DNA of 64,000 nucleotides from Betaproteobacteria bacterium HGW-Betaproteobacteria-1 (GCA_002842435.1 PHCX01000005.1:1-64000), one strand, 5' to 3'. Shown: positions 10,367 through 20,092, counted from the stretch's first letter. Notes: generated by a model not told the origin, from the sequence alone. Numbers and translations: made by a program.

Positions 10367-11025
10367 AGTGGTTATTGTGGTTCCTGCTGTTTTTCAATGT
10401 GGCGTTGCTGGCCTATTTCAATGTGGCCAGTCAGCCTGAAGTGGAATTGCAGATTGCAGAAACGCCCCTGAATCCGGAAAAGATCCGCCTGTTGAGTCCG
10501 GAGGAGATCGAAGCGTTGCCGAAGCGCGAACCGGCAACAGTTGCAGAAAACAGTCAGGTGCCGCAGTATGGTTGCTATGAATGGGGAACATTCTCACGCG
10601 CCAAGCTGGCCAGCGCACAGAATTATTTGACCCGCCACGCACTGGAGGTCAAGGTCGTGCAGCGTTCTGCGGAAGAGGCGACGCGGTACTGGGTTTATAT
10701 TCCGCGTGCTGGTAGTGTTCAGGCTGCACAGGCCAGGATGGATGAGCTGCGCGCACTGGGTGTGACCGATATGGTGGTGGTTCAGGATCAGCAGTCCGCC
10801 AATGTAATTTCGCTAGGGGTGTTCAAGGATGAGCAATTAGCGACTAAACTGTTGGAAGATTTAAAAAGCAAAGGTGTGAGTACAGCAGTAAAGGGCGTTC
10901 GTAATCAGGAACAGGGCCGGTCGAGTCTTTACATCAGCAATATGTCATCAGAGCTGGTGTCTGAACTTGAAGGGCTGCAGCCGGAGTTTCCGGGTAGCGA
11001 GCTGAAACTAGTCAATTGCCAATAG
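10363..11025 (+). CDS. Membrane-anchored SPOR-domain protein
   Basis: This 220-residue protein begins with one membrane helix (residues about 3-24, MKWLLWFLLFFNVALLAYF). A short periplasmic linker with ETPLNPEKIRLLSPEE follows, then an SPOR-like domain (about residues 70-160, including YWVYIPRAGSVQAAQARMDELRA and ISLGVFKDEQLA). SPOR domains bind denuded glycan strands in septal peptidoglycan, so a role at the division site is plausible. It is the third gene of the birA-coaX-SPOR operon, overlapping coaX by ATGA. There is no transglycosylase or amidase domain, so it is probably structural or accessory. Confidence 0.82.
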   Translation: MKWLLWFLLFFNVALLAYFNVASQPEVELQIAETPLNPEKIRLLSPEEIEALPKREPATVAENSQVPQYGCYEWGTFSRAKLASAQNYLTRHALEVKVVQRSAEEATRYWVYIPRAGSVQAAQARMDELRALGVTDMVVVQDQQSANVISLGVFKDEQLATKLLEDLKSKGVSTAVKGVRNQEQGRSSLYISNMSSELVSELEGLQPEFPGSELKLVNCQ

Positions 11026-11033
11026 GAGGCATC

Positions 11034-11477
11034 ATGGGTTTTTTTAAGAACATCCTGAAGAAAGTTGCACTGGCCGCTGTTGTTGTCGCGGGGAAAAAAG
11101 TATTGACCAAGGTAATCAGCAGTGTTGGTGACAAGGACAAGCCCGTATCGGCTACTGCTACTGCCAAAACGGAGTCAGCTGCCGCCAAGCCGGCTGCCAA
11201 AAAGGCAAGCACCGCCAGAAAGCCAGCCGCCAAAAAACCGGCCGCAAAAACGACTGCGGCGAAAACCGGCACTGCTAAAACTGCAGCTGCCAAGACTGCT
11301 GCCAGTAAGCCAGCTGGTGCGAAACCGGCCAGCGCCAAACCTGCAGCAGCCAAAAAGCCGGCAGTTAAAAAACCTGCCGCTAAAAAGCCAGTAGCCAAAA
11401 AGCCTGCAGCAGCAGCCAGCGCAGCACCAGCCGCTACAAGTACCGAGGCTCCAAAAACAGAAACCCCGGGCGCATAA
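11034..11477 (+). CDS. Lys/Ala/Pro-rich histone H1-like tail protein with hydrophobic N-terminus
   Basis: This is a 147-residue low-complexity protein. Residues 1-30 (MGFFKNILKKVALAAVVVAG and onward) form a hydrophobic, probably membrane-associated helix with flanking lysines. From about residue 50 to 135 it is an array of KKPAAK/AKPAA-type units, strongly basic and like the tails of histone H1-like bacterial proteins, before ending in an acidic APKTETPGA. The start at 11034 is fixed by an excellent Shine-Dalgarno (AGGAGG) 6 nt upstream; the earlier in-frame codon at 11016 lacks one. A basic tail can bind nucleic acid or acidic polymers. The combination with a hydrophobic N-terminus is atypical for a nucleoid protein. 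Its function is unknown. Confidence 0.75.
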   Translation: MGFFKNILKKVALAAVVVAGKKVLTKVISSVGDKDKPVSATATAKTESAAAKPAAKKASTARKPAAKKPAAKTTAAKTGTAKTAAAKTAASKPAGAKPASAKPAAAKKPAVKKPAAKKPVAKKPAAAASAAPAATSTEAPKTETPGA

Positions 11478-11496
11478 GGCGTCCGGGGTTTCTGTT
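11456..11496. terminator. Bidirectional terminator between the KAP-rich gene and lpdA
   Basis: The inverted repeat AACAGAAACCCCGG / CCGGGGTTTCTGTT (14 bp) has a 13-nt loop and includes the last codons and stop of the Lys/Ala-rich gene. It lies between two convergent genes and could serve both strands. The flanking T runs are short, so efficiency is uncertain. Confidence 0.75.
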
Positions 11497-11540
11497 TTCC
11501 GACACTCGCCAGCCGGCAATCGCCGAGGCGTGTTCAGCGA

Positions 11541-13319
11541 TTACCTTTTCTTGATGTAAAGATCGGTAATCGTTCCTTCTTTCATTTCCGCAGCAAAGCA
11601 AACGGTTTCCGATAGCGTCGGGTGCGCGTGGATGGTGAGTCCCAGATCATGTGCGTCCGCACCCATCTCGATTGCGAGTACCGCTTCAGCCAGCAGTTCA
11701 CCTGCATTGACACCGACGATGCCGGCACCGATCACGCGCTGAGTTTCCTTGTCGAAAATCAGCTTGGTTGCGCCTTCAGAACGTGCAATAGAGAGTGCGC
11801 GGCCGCTGGCAGCCCAGGGGAACGAGGCTTTTTCGATGGCGATGCCCTTTTCCTTGGCTTCCGTCTCGGTGACACCGGCCCAAGCCACTTCGGGGTCGGT
11901 ATAAGCCACTGAAGGGATGCACATGGCCTGGAATTCGACCTTGTGGCCGGCAATCACTTCTGCAGCTACCTTGCCTTCGTGCGTGGCCTTGTGTGCCAGC
12001 ATAGGCTGGCCGACGATATCGCCGATGGCGAAGATGTGCGGCACATTGGTGCGCATCTGTTTGTCTACGGCAATGAAGCCGCGATCATCGACGGTAACGC
12101 CGGCGTTTTCGGCACCGATGTTCTTGCCGTTGGGGCGGCGGCCGATGGCGACAAGTACGCGGTCATAGACCTCGACACCGGTAGGCGCATTCTCACCTTC
12201 AAAACTGACATGGATGCCGTCTTTTTTGGCTTCCATCTTGGCGACCTTGGTCGACAGCATGATCTTTTCGAAACGCTTTTCCATACGCTTTTGCAGCGGA
12301 CGGATCAGGTCGCGGTCGCACCCGGGAATCAGGCCGTCCATGAATTCGACTACGCTGACCTTGCTGCCCAAGGCATCGTAAACCGTACCCATTTCCAGAC
12401 CGATGATGCCGCCGCCGATGACCAGCATGCGTTTTGGAATATCGGCCAGTGCCAGTGCACCGGTGGAATCCATGATGCGCTCGTCCTCGGGAACGCCCGG
12501 GAATTTGGTCGCCTGCGAACCGGCGGCGATGATGGCGTGTTCGAAACCGACCTTGATGACCTTGCCGTCTTCAGCCGTTACTGCGATCTGGTTGGGGCTG
12601 GTGAATTTGCCTACACCCTGCACGACTGTGACGCCGCGCTGCTTGGCCATCTGGCCGAGACCGCCTGTCAGCTTGCCGACGACGTCGTTGGCCTTCCAGT
12701 TACGTAATTGTTCCAGGTCGATCTTCGGTGCGCCGAAGCTGACGCCGTGGTGGCTGGTTTCTTCTGCCTCGGTGATGACCTTGGCTGTGTGCAGCAGGGC
12801 CTTGGACGGAATGCAGCCGACATTGAGGCAGACGCCGCCCAGTGTGGAATAGCGTTCAATCAGCACGACCTGCTTGCCGAGGTCGGCAGCGCGGAAGGCG
12901 GCCGTGTAGCCGCCGGGGCCGGAGCCGAGCACGACAACTTCTGTGCTGAGGTCGTTGTCGCCGCTGGCGACAGCCGGGGCAGGTGCTGGAGCGGCAGGTG
13001 CTGGTTCTGCTTTGGGCGCGGCAGGTGCCGCTGCTGTCGGCTTGGCTGCCGGTGTTTCGGCGCTAGCCGCTGCACCGGCTTCGGCATCCAGCAACAGGAT
13101 CAGCGAGCCTTTGGCGACCTTGTCACCCACCTTGACCTTGATTTCCTTCACTGTGCCGGCGTGCGAGGACGGGATATCCATCGAAGCCTTGTCGGATTCC
13201 AGCGTGATCAGCGGATCTTCCTTGGCGATGACATCGCCCGCCTTGACCAGCACTTCAATGACATCAACGCTATCGAAATTGCCGATGTCCGGCACTAAAA
13301 TTTCCATTAATTTGCTCAT
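11541..13319 (-). CDS. lpdA: Dihydrolipoyl dehydrogenase (E3) with N-terminal lipoyl domain
   Basis: This is the E3 of the pyruvate dehydrogenase complex, reoxidising dihydrolipoamide with FAD and NAD+. Unlike the usual 470-residue E3 it is 592 residues, because a lipoyl domain (residues 1-80, lipoylation lysine in ESDKASMD) and an Ala/Pro-rich linker (about 85-120) precede the FAD domain. The redox disulfide is in [13 protein letters not shown], the NAD-binding motif is [12 protein letters not shown] and the C-terminal His-Glu dyad is in HAHPTLSE. This lipoyl-E3 form is common in Betaproteobacteria. It is the last gene of the aceE-aceF-(orf)-lpdA cluster. With aceF damaged, its lipoyl domain cannot replace the E2 transferase. 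Confidence 0.96.
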   Translation of the reverse strand: MSKLMEILVPDIGNFDSVDVIEVLVKAGDVIAKEDPLITLESDKASMDIPSSHAGTVKEIKVKVGDKVAKGSLILLLDAEAGAAASAETPAAKPTAAAPAAPKAEPAPAAPAPAPAVASGDNDLSTEVVVLGSGPGGYTAAFRAADLGKQVVLIERYSTLGGVCLNVGCIPSKALLHTAKVITEAEETSHHGVSFGAPKIDLEQLRNWKANDVVGKLTGGLGQMAKQRGVTVVQGVGKFTSPNQIAVTAEDGKVIKVGFEHAIIAAGSQATKFPGVPEDERIMDSTGALALADIPKRMLVIGGGIIGLEMGTVYDALGSKVSVVEFMDGLIPGCDRDLIRPLQKRMEKRFEKIMLSTKVAKMEAKKDGIHVSFEGENAPTGVEVYDRVLVAIGRRPNGKNIGAENAGVTVDDRGFIAVDKQMRTNVPHIFAIGDIVGQPMLAHKATHEGKVAAEVIAGHKVEFQAMCIPSVAYTDPEVAWAGVTETEAKEKGIAIEKASFPWAASGRALSIARSEGATKLIFDKETQRVIGAGIVGVNAGELLAEAVLAIEMGADAHDLGLTIHAHPTLSETVCFAAEMKEGTITDLYIKKR

Positions 13320-13388
13320 GTAAACATTCTATAAGTGATTAAAATTTTCATGCTGCGAATCACGCTATATTGATTCGCTCTAAATTTT

Positions 13389-13997
13389 CTACTTTTGTTC
13401 CAGCCATTTTTTTACGACAAGTCCAATACTGGCAGGAATGATCAAGACTGTAACCGTCCGCAAGACTAAGGATATATAAAAGCTGGTTGGTGAATCCTTA
13501 AGATAAATGTCAGGACAAGCTCTACCTCTTCTACAGAAGTGGGTAACGCCTTTATCGATGTCAATAACTGCTGTAGCAACAGCGATTATTAGCATTACTA
13601 ATATGCCAAAGATGAAAAATGAGTAAAGCATCACTGATCCACAACCGAGTTGCTTATTTTTTGGTTGTAAATTGCCTTCTGCCTGATTTTCTTTTTTTAG
13701 TGGGTAAGACTTAGTGTTCTGATTGTCCCTATAATTTAGATATTCACCGCTTGGTGCTATGACTGCAATACCATCTTCTTTTGATGACTTTCTTTGACGA
13801 ACACCACTAACTAAGGCGTATAAGCCAAATAAAATCATTGGAGCAGGCAGAAAGACGATAAAAATATATGCTGCTCCACTCTTAATAGTTTCAAAGAAAT
13901 GTTGAGCAAGATAAAGCCCGCCTATTAGCAGCATTAATCCAGTTAGCAGAAAAACGCGGGCCTGCCAAAACACCGGTTTAGTCTGCTTTTTGATCAT
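13389..13997 (-). CDS. Hypothetical membrane protein, AT-rich, inside the pdh cluster
   Basis: I do not recognise the family. The 202-residue protein has about four membrane helices: residues 12-31 (ARVFLLTGLMLLIGGLYLA), 42-62, 118-142 (SVMLYSFFIFGILVMLIIAV) and 174-196. A polar loop of about 50 residues lies between the second and third, with a DIDKGVTHFCRRGRACP segment before the last. The DNA is clearly more AT-rich than aceF and lpdA on either side and uses codons such as AAA, ATT and TTA heavily, suggesting an insertion into the pyruvate dehydrogenase cluster. It is in the same orientation as the cluster, with gaps of about 40-70 nt on both sides. Confidence 0.65.
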   Translation of the reverse strand: MIKKQTKPVFWQARVFLLTGLMLLIGGLYLAQHFFETIKSGAAYIFIVFLPAPMILFGLYALVSGVRQRKSSKEDGIAVIAPSGEYLNYRDNQNTKSYPLKKENQAEGNLQPKNKQLGCGSVMLYSFFIFGILVMLIIAVATAVIDIDKGVTHFCRRGRACPDIYLKDSPTSFYISLVLRTVTVLIIPASIGLVVKKWLEQK

Positions 13998-14033
13998 TCT
14001 TTGGATTTCAACGAGCAGTCAATCTGTCAGCTA

Positions 14034-15327
14034 CTAAAGTAACAACCTGCGCACGTCGGACAACATCATGCGCATGTGGCTGGTGAAGCGGGCACCGTCG
14101 GCGCCATCGATCACGCGATGGTCATAGGAGAGACGGTTGCATGGACGAGCGGGATACGCCGAGAATCGCGACTTCCGGGCAGTTGATGATAGGCGTGAAC
14201 ATGGTGCCGCCGATACCGCCCAAACTGGAAATGGTGAAGCAGCCGCCCTGCATCTCTTCGATCTTGAGTTTGCGCTCACGGGCCTTGGCTGACAGTTCGC
14301 CGAGGTCACGCGCAATATCCAGCACATCCTTCTGGTGCACGTCGCGGACGACAGGCACGACCAGGCCGTCGGGCGTATCGCAGGCGAAGCCGATGTTGTA
14401 GTAGTTCTTCATGATCAGGCTGTCGCCGTCGGCGGAAAGCGAGGCATTGAAGTTCGGGTAGGCCTTTAGCGCGTTGACCGAGGCCTTGATCAGGAAGGCG
14501 AGCATGGTCAGTTTGACGCCGCGTTTCTCGGCCTCGGCCTGCATGGACTTGCGGAAATCTTCCAGATCGGTGATATCGGCTTCGTCGAACTGGGTGACAT
14601 GCGGTGCCGTGACCCAGTTGCGGTGCAGGTTGGCACCGGACAGTTTCTTGATGCGAGACAGCGGCTTGGTTTCGATTTCGCCGAACTGGCTGAAATCGAT
14701 GACCGGCATCGGCAGTGCGGAAAGCGCGGCGCCTGCACCGGCCCCCATATTCTCGGTGCGTGGCTTGGCCAGTTCGCCCTTGACGAAGGCTTGCACGTCG
14801 CTTTGCATGATACGGTTTTTCGGACCGGTGCCCTGTACTAGGGCGAGGTTCACGCCAAGCTCGCGGGCGAACTTGCGCACGGATGGGCTGGCGTGAGAGG
14901 CCTTGCTGGAGGCGACGATGGGGCTGGCGCCTATCGGGTTCGGTGTGGCAGCAGGCTGAATCACCTTGGGTGGTTCCGGCGACGGGCGACTGGGTTCAGG
15001 AATCACGGCTTTTGGTGCTTCCTCGACCTTGGCCGGCGCTGCAGACTTGGCTTCCTCTGCCGGCTTTGCTGCTGGCGGGCTGTCGGCATCGCTGCTTTCC
15101 AGCGTCAGGATGAGGGTACCCTGAGCCGCCTTGTCGCCGACCTTGATCTTGACTTCCTTGACCGTGCCGCTGAAGGGCGCGGGGATGTCCATCGATGCCT
15201 TGTCGGATTCAAGCGTGATCAGGGAGTCGTCCTTGTTCACGCTGTCGCCGGCTTTTACCAGCACCTCAATGACATCAACACTGTCGAAATTCCCAATATC
15301 AGGGACGAGTACTTCTTTCATTGCCAT
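14034..15327 (-). pseudogene. aceF: Dihydrolipoyllysine acetyltransferase (E2), disrupted near the 3' end
   Basis: E2 carries acetyl groups on lipoamide and transfers them to CoA. The open frame from 15327 gives a lipoyl domain (1-80, ESDKASMD), a Pro/Ala linker, a peripheral-subunit binding domain (ASPSVRKFARELGVNLALV) and most of the acetyltransferase domain. It stops at 14122 after GVSRSSMQP plus three residues. The remaining C-terminus, with the catalytic DHRVIDGADGARF, continues in another frame to a stop at 14034. E2 proteins normally have about 20 residues between the Met-x-Pro and DHR segments; here only 10 nt remain, so roughly 50 nt are missing and the frame changes. The read-through product lacks the active-site His. 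It could be a real mutation or a sequence/assembly error; the frame is clean elsewhere. Confidence 0.85.
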
Positions 15328-15346
15328 TTTCTGATCGTCTCCTGAG

Positions 15347-18001
15347 TTAAACCGTCACTGGATTCGGACGGGTAACATTGATCTTGTATTTCTTGATGGC
15401 TTCGGCGGCCTTGCTTGCAGGCAGCTTGCCTTCATCTGCCAGTGCCTTCAATGTCGCCAGCACGACGTAGTGGCGATCGACCTCGAAGAAGCTGCGCAGG
15501 GCTTCACGTGAATCCGAACGGCCGAAACCGTCCGTACCCAGCACGACATAACGCTGCGGGATGAAGTTGCGGATCTGGTCGGCAAACGACTTCATGTAGT
15601 CGGTGGAGGCGATGACCGGTCCCTCGGCCTTGTTCAGGCACTGGCCGACATAGGTTTCCTTTTGCTTCTTGTCCGGATTGAGCAGGTTCCAGCGTTCGAC
15701 ATCGAGGCCTTCGCGACGCAGCTCGGTAAAGCTGGTGACGCTCCAGATGTCGGCGGCCACACCCCAGTCTTTTTCCAGCAGTTCCGCGGCCGCGATGACT
15801 TCGCGCAGGATGACACCGCTGCCCAGCAATTGGGCTTTCGGGCCCTTGGCCTTGGATTTGCTGAACTGGTACATGCCCTTGAGGATGCCGGCTTCGGCGC
15901 CCTTGGGCATTTCCGGATGGCTGTAGTTCTCGTTCATCAGGGTGATGTAGTAGTAGACGTCCTCCTGATTCTGCACCATGCGACGCAGGCCTTCCTGAAT
16001 GATGACGGCCAGCTCATAGGCGAAGGTCGGATCATAGGAGACGCAGTTGGGGATGGTTGCGGACATCAGGTGGCTGTGACCATCCTCGTGCTGCAATCCT
16101 TCACCGTTCAGCGTGGTACGACCGGCAGTCGCGCCGAGCAGGAAGCCGCGAGCACGCGAGTCGCCCGCTGCCCATGCAAGGTCGCCGATGCGCTGGAAAC
16201 CGAACATCGAGTAGAAGATGTAGAACGGAATCATCTGCACACCGCTGACGCTGTAGGAGGTCGCTGCGGCGATCCATGAGGAGAAGGAGCCGGCTTCGTT
16301 GATGCCTTCCTCCAGAATCTGGCCGTCCTTCTGTTCCTTGTAGAACATGACCTGGTCGGCATCCTGCGGCTCGTACAACTGGCCGACGGATGAGTAGATG
16401 CCAAGCTGGCGGAACATGCCTTCCATACCGAAGGTGCGGGCTTCATCAGGCACGATAGGTACGACATACTTGCCGATCTGCTTGTCACGCACCAGTGTGG
16501 AAAGGATGCGCACGAAAGCCATGGTGGTGGAGATTTCACGATCACCGGTGGCACCCAGCATGTTCTCGAAGGCGGAAAGTGCAGGCACGGTCAGTTCGTT
16601 GCCCTTGCGGCGGCGGGATGGAACGAAACCACCCATGGCTTCGCGGCGCTCGCGCAGGTATTGCATTTCCGGGCTGTCTTCAGCCGGACGGTAGAAGGAC
16701 AGGTTCTCGACTTCCTCGTCGCTGATCGGCAAGTCAAAGCGGTCGCGGAATGCCTTCAGCGAGGCAATATCCATGCTCTTCTGCTGGTGCGTGGTGTTCT
16801 GGCCTTCGCCGGCTGCGCCCATGCCATAGCCCTTGACCGTCTTCGCCAGGATGACTGATGGCTGGCCCTTGTGGTTGACCGCTGCGTGGTAGGCTGCATA
16901 GACCTTGTGCGGGTCGTGGCCGCCACGATTGAGGCGCCAGATGTCTTCATCCGACATGGCGGCAACCATTTCCTTCAATTCGGGGTATTTGCCGAAGAAG
17001 TGCTCGCGTGTATAGGCGCCGCCCTTCTGCTTGAAGTTCTGGTATTCGCCGTCCAGGCATTCTTCCATACGTTTCTTCAGCAGGCCGTCCTTGTCCATGG
17101 CCAGCAATGGATCCCAGTAGGAACCCCAGATGACTTTCAGCACGTTCCAGCCGGAGCCGCGGAAGTCGGCTTCGAGTTCCTGGATGATCTTGCCGTTGCC
17201 GCGCACCGGACCGTCCAGACGCTGCAGGTTGCAGTTGATGACGAAGACCAGGTTGTCGAGTTTTTCACGTGAAGCAAGGGAAATCGCGCCCAATGATTCA
17301 GGCTCGTCCATCTCGCCGTCGCCGCAGAATACCCAGACCTTGCGGTCGGAAGTGTCGGCGATGCCGCGGTTATGCAGGTATTTGAGGAAGCGTGCCTGAT
17401 AGATGCCCTGCAATGGGCCCAGGCCCATGGAAACTGTAGGGAACTGCCAGAAATCCGGCATCAACCATGGGTGCGGATAGGAGGGCAGGCCGTTGCCGCC
17501 GGTTTCCTGCCGGAAGTTGTCCAGTTGTTCTTCGCTAATGCGGCCTTCGAGGAAGGCGCGCGCGTAGATGCCAGGGGAAGAGTGGCCCTGGAAGTAAACG
17601 CAATCGCCGCCGAAGTTTTCGTTGGCGGCACGGAAGAAGTGATTGAGGCCGACATCGTAAAGCGTGGCTGCAGACTGGAAGCTGGCGATGTGACCGCCGA
17701 CGCCCGGCGATTTCTCGTTGGCGCGCAACACCGTCATGATGGCGTTCCAGCGCACTAGCGCGCGGATCTTGCGTTCCATGCCAGGGTCGCCCGGCAGTTT
17801 CTGCTGCAGATGGGATGGAATGGTGTTTACGTACGCGGTGGTCGCGTTATAAGGCAAATAGGCACCGGAACGTCGCGCCTTATCAACCATAGTCTCAAGC
17901 AGGAAATGGGCACGTTCCGCACCTTCATTTTCCAGAACGGAGTCGAGTGATTCGAGCCATTCTTGGGTTTCTTGCTGGTCGATATCGGGGGTTAATGCCA
18001 T
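15347..18001 (-). CDS. aceE: Pyruvate dehydrogenase E1 component, homodimeric type
   Basis: AceE is the thiamine-diphosphate enzyme that decarboxylates pyruvate and acetylates the E2 lipoyl arm. At 884 residues it matches the homodimeric AceE of Proteobacteria. The ThDP motif is GDGEMDEPESLGAISLASRE through to NCNLQRLDGPVRGNGK. Further conserved stretches include FQGHSSPGIYARAFLEGR, KTVKGYGMG and EDGHSHLMSATIPNC. The reading frame is intact. It is first in the cluster, followed after 19 nt by aceF with an AGGAGA ribosome binding site. With aceF broken, the complex would be non-functional unless another E2 exists elsewhere in the genome. Confidence 0.97.
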   Translation of the reverse strand: MALTPDIDQQETQEWLESLDSVLENEGAERAHFLLETMVDKARRSGAYLPYNATTAYVNTIPSHLQQKLPGDPGMERKIRALVRWNAIMTVLRANEKSPGVGGHIASFQSAATLYDVGLNHFFRAANENFGGDCVYFQGHSSPGIYARAFLEGRISEEQLDNFRQETGGNGLPSYPHPWLMPDFWQFPTVSMGLGPLQGIYQARFLKYLHNRGIADTSDRKVWVFCGDGEMDEPESLGAISLASREKLDNLVFVINCNLQRLDGPVRGNGKIIQELEADFRGSGWNVLKVIWGSYWDPLLAMDKDGLLKKRMEECLDGEYQNFKQKGGAYTREHFFGKYPELKEMVAAMSDEDIWRLNRGGHDPHKVYAAYHAAVNHKGQPSVILAKTVKGYGMGAAGEGQNTTHQQKSMDIASLKAFRDRFDLPISDEEVENLSFYRPAEDSPEMQYLRERREAMGGFVPSRRRKGNELTVPALSAFENMLGATGDREISTTMAFVRILSTLVRDKQIGKYVVPIVPDEARTFGMEGMFRQLGIYSSVGQLYEPQDADQVMFYKEQKDGQILEEGINEAGSFSSWIAAATSYSVSGVQMIPFYIFYSMFGFQRIGDLAWAAGDSRARGFLLGATAGRTTLNGEGLQHEDGHSHLMSATIPNCVSYDPTFAYELAVIIQEGLRRMVQNQEDVYYYITLMNENYSHPEMPKGAEAGILKGMYQFSKSKAKGPKAQLLGSGVILREVIAAAELLEKDWGVAADIWSVTSFTELRREGLDVERWNLLNPDKKQKETYVGQCLNKAEGPVIASTDYMKSFADQIRNFIPQRYVVLGTDGFGRSDSREALRSFFEVDRHYVVLATLKALADEGKLPASKAAEAIKKYKINVTRPNPVTV

Positions 18002-18288
18002 GTAGGAGTCTCCAGGAAACTTTTCTTCAGTTGCGATGGGTATAATCAGTCAGAAAGCTGCATCAAACCGGAATACCAAAATTTTTATATTTTAATGATG
18101 CAGGGCAAGGTTATTCGGGTGGTTTGGTCTAACCTTAAAAATATATGCGCAATTTAACGTGCGAGCGCGGTCCAGAAAGTCGCTATATTGGCGTTTTTGC
18201 CGCTATTGGTCAAGTTTGGCACCGTTTCTCCGGCTTGAAAGTCGTGCGCTATGCTACTCAAATCTAAGTAAAAATTAAAAGGCAGCTT
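18002..18288. other. Intergenic region between divergent aceE and the M17 peptidase gene
   Basis: These 287 bases hold no gene. They are AT-rich in the middle and must carry the promoters for both divergent genes. I see a TATAAT at 18041-18046 on the plus strand without a convincing -35, and no clear PdhR-type palindrome. Nothing else could be supported. Confidence 0.5.
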
Positions 18289-19761
18289 ATGTCCCTACAG
18301 CTTGAACAAAACCTCATTCCAGCCGACGAAAAATTGCTGGATAAAAGTACGCATATTCTTTTCGTCATGCCGCCTGAAAGACCGTCGAACCTGCCGTTTG
18401 CTGCCGCGCTGGAAGCCAAACTGAAACGTAGTCACGGCAAGTATGCCGACCTGCAGAAAACCGCACTGACGATGGACCTGCCGAATGGCGCACTGGCCAG
18501 TTGGCTGGCCTTGGACGCAAAACACAGCACATTCAAGCGGCACACCAGTTTGCGAAAGGCAGTCAAGACATTGCTGGATGAAAAGCCAGCTCAGCTTGTC
18601 ATTGCGGTTTTCGGCGATGAAGCCTTCCGTCAGGCGGCAGCGCGTGATGCGTATTACGTGGCGCTGGTCAATGCGCAGGTCCTGCCGACGCGCAAGTCGC
18701 AGAAAGACAAGAGCAAGCCGTTGAAATCCATCAAGCTGCTTGGCGTGAAACTGGATGATGCCGCGCGCATCGAGGCACGGGTGGCTGGTAATACCCTGTG
18801 CCGCTCACTCACCATGCTGCCGCCGAATGAACTGACACCGCAAGTCTATCGGGACAGGATCGCCAAACTGGCGAAAGCGCAGGGCTGGCAGCAGGAAGAA
18901 TACGACATGAAGAAGTTGCAGAAGCTGGGCGCGGGGGCCTTTGTCGCTGTCGGCCAGGGTTCTGAGCCGCAGGATGCGGCCATCGTGCATCTGAGCTACA
19001 GCCCGAAATCGGCAAAAAAACATGTCGCACTGGTCGGTAAGGGGATTTGTTTCGATACCGGCGGCCACAACCTGAAGCCTGCACGTTACATGAACGGCAT
19101 GCATGAGGACATGAATGGTTCGGCGGTGGCGCTGGGCATATTGCTGGCTGCGACTGAAAGCAGGCTACCGGTCAGGATCGACTGCTGGCTGCCGATCGCG
19201 CAGAACCATATAGGCCCCAAAGCCTACAAGCAGAATGATGTGGTGACCGCACTGAATGGCACGACGATAGAGGTCGTGCATACCGACGCCGAGGGTCGTA
19301 TGGTCCTTGCGGATACGCTGACGCTGGCCTCGCGGGCAAAACCTGAGTTCATCATGGATTTCGCCACCCTGACCGGCAGCATGGTGGCAGCCGTGGGTAC
19401 GCGTTACAGCGGAGTGCTCGGTAACAGGCCGGAACTGCTGTGCAAGGCGGTGGGTGCAGGGGCGGAGACCGGTGAACGTGTCTGCGCTTTCCCGTTTGAT
19501 GAGGATTACGATGAGGATATCGAAAGCGTGGTCGCCGACGTCAAGCAGTGTACGTTGGATTCAGAGGCCGACCATGTGCTGGCAGCCAGGTTCCTGGCCA
19601 GGTTCATAGAGGGTGATGTGCCGTGGTTGCACGTCGATCTTTCTGCCGTCAACCGCAAAGGCGGGCTGGGTGCCGTTGCCAGTGACATCAGCGGTTTTGG
19701 TGTCGGTTTCGGCTTGAGAGTCATTGAGGACATGCTGGCCGGAGAGAAAAATGGACATTAA
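18289..19761 (+). CDS. M17-family leucyl aminopeptidase
   Basis: This cytoplasmic dimetal aminopeptidase removes N-terminal residues from peptides. The 490-residue protein has the M17 catalytic half: GKGICFDTGGHNLKP (metal-binding Lys and Asp), MHEDMNGSA, and the signature VHTDAEGRMVLAD (usual form NTDAEGR). The N-terminal half is divergent from PepA. Several positions differ from E. coli PepA (GGHNLK for GGLSIK, His for Asn in the signature), so it belongs to a less studied M17 branch. I therefore give no gene symbol, although PepA-like is fair. The ribosome binding site is weak (GGCAG). The downstream YdhR-like gene starts inside its last codons. Confidence 0.9.
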   Translation: MSLQLEQNLIPADEKLLDKSTHILFVMPPERPSNLPFAAALEAKLKRSHGKYADLQKTALTMDLPNGALASWLALDAKHSTFKRHTSLRKAVKTLLDEKPAQLVIAVFGDEAFRQAAARDAYYVALVNAQVLPTRKSQKDKSKPLKSIKLLGVKLDDAARIEARVAGNTLCRSLTMLPPNELTPQVYRDRIAKLAKAQGWQQEEYDMKKLQKLGAGAFVAVGQGSEPQDAAIVHLSYSPKSAKKHVALVGKGICFDTGGHNLKPARYMNGMHEDMNGSAVALGILLAATESRLPVRIDCWLPIAQNHIGPKAYKQNDVVTALNGTTIEVVHTDAEGRMVLADTLTLASRAKPEFIMDFATLTGSMVAAVGTRYSGVLGNRPELLCKAVGAGAETGERVCAFPFDEDYDEDIESVVADVKQCTLDSEADHVLAARFLARFIEGDVPWLHVDLSAVNRKGGLGAVASDISGFGVGFGLRVIEDMLAGEKNGH

Positions 19762-20068
19762 AAAGGTCTTTCTCTATGCCGAATTCCAGGTTTCCATGCA
19801 TTTCAGTGAGATCGACTGGGCGCCAGTCAATGTGCAGATGAACAGCTTCAGCGGCCTGAAGTCGAAAACCTGGTTGAGCGGCATCAATACCAATACAGTG
19901 GGCGGATTTTACGAGTTCGATTCCATCGCCAATGCCCAGGCCTATATCGATGGCTTGCTGGTGCCTTTTGCCGCACAGATTAACGGTAATCTGTCCGTAA
20001 AATTGTTTGACGGCGATATTACGCGGGATGCCAGTATTGGCATGTGCTCGCCGTATTACGTTGATTAA
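19751..20068 (+). CDS. YdhR-like putative monooxygenase (dimeric alpha-beta barrel)
   Basis: This 105-residue protein resembles the YdhR family: a short N-terminal strand (VFLYAEFQVSMHF), then a segment KTWLSGINTNTVGGFYEF corresponding to the family's W-x-x-x-x-x-GG-x-Y-x-F pattern, followed by the helix SIANAQAYIDG. Family members adopt the ABM ferredoxin-like fold and are called putative monooxygenases, but a reaction is not established. Translation starts at an ATG overlapping the peptidase stop (ATGGACATTAA, 11-nt overlap), so it is coupled to it. The core and the context are clear, but function is not. Confidence 0.7.
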   Translation: MDIKKVFLYAEFQVSMHFSEIDWAPVNVQMNSFSGLKSKTWLSGINTNTVGGFYEFDSIANAQAYIDGLLVPFAAQINGNLSVKLFDGDITRDASIGMCSPYYVD

Positions 20069-20092
20069 CCGGGTTTTTGAACTGAATGTGTC

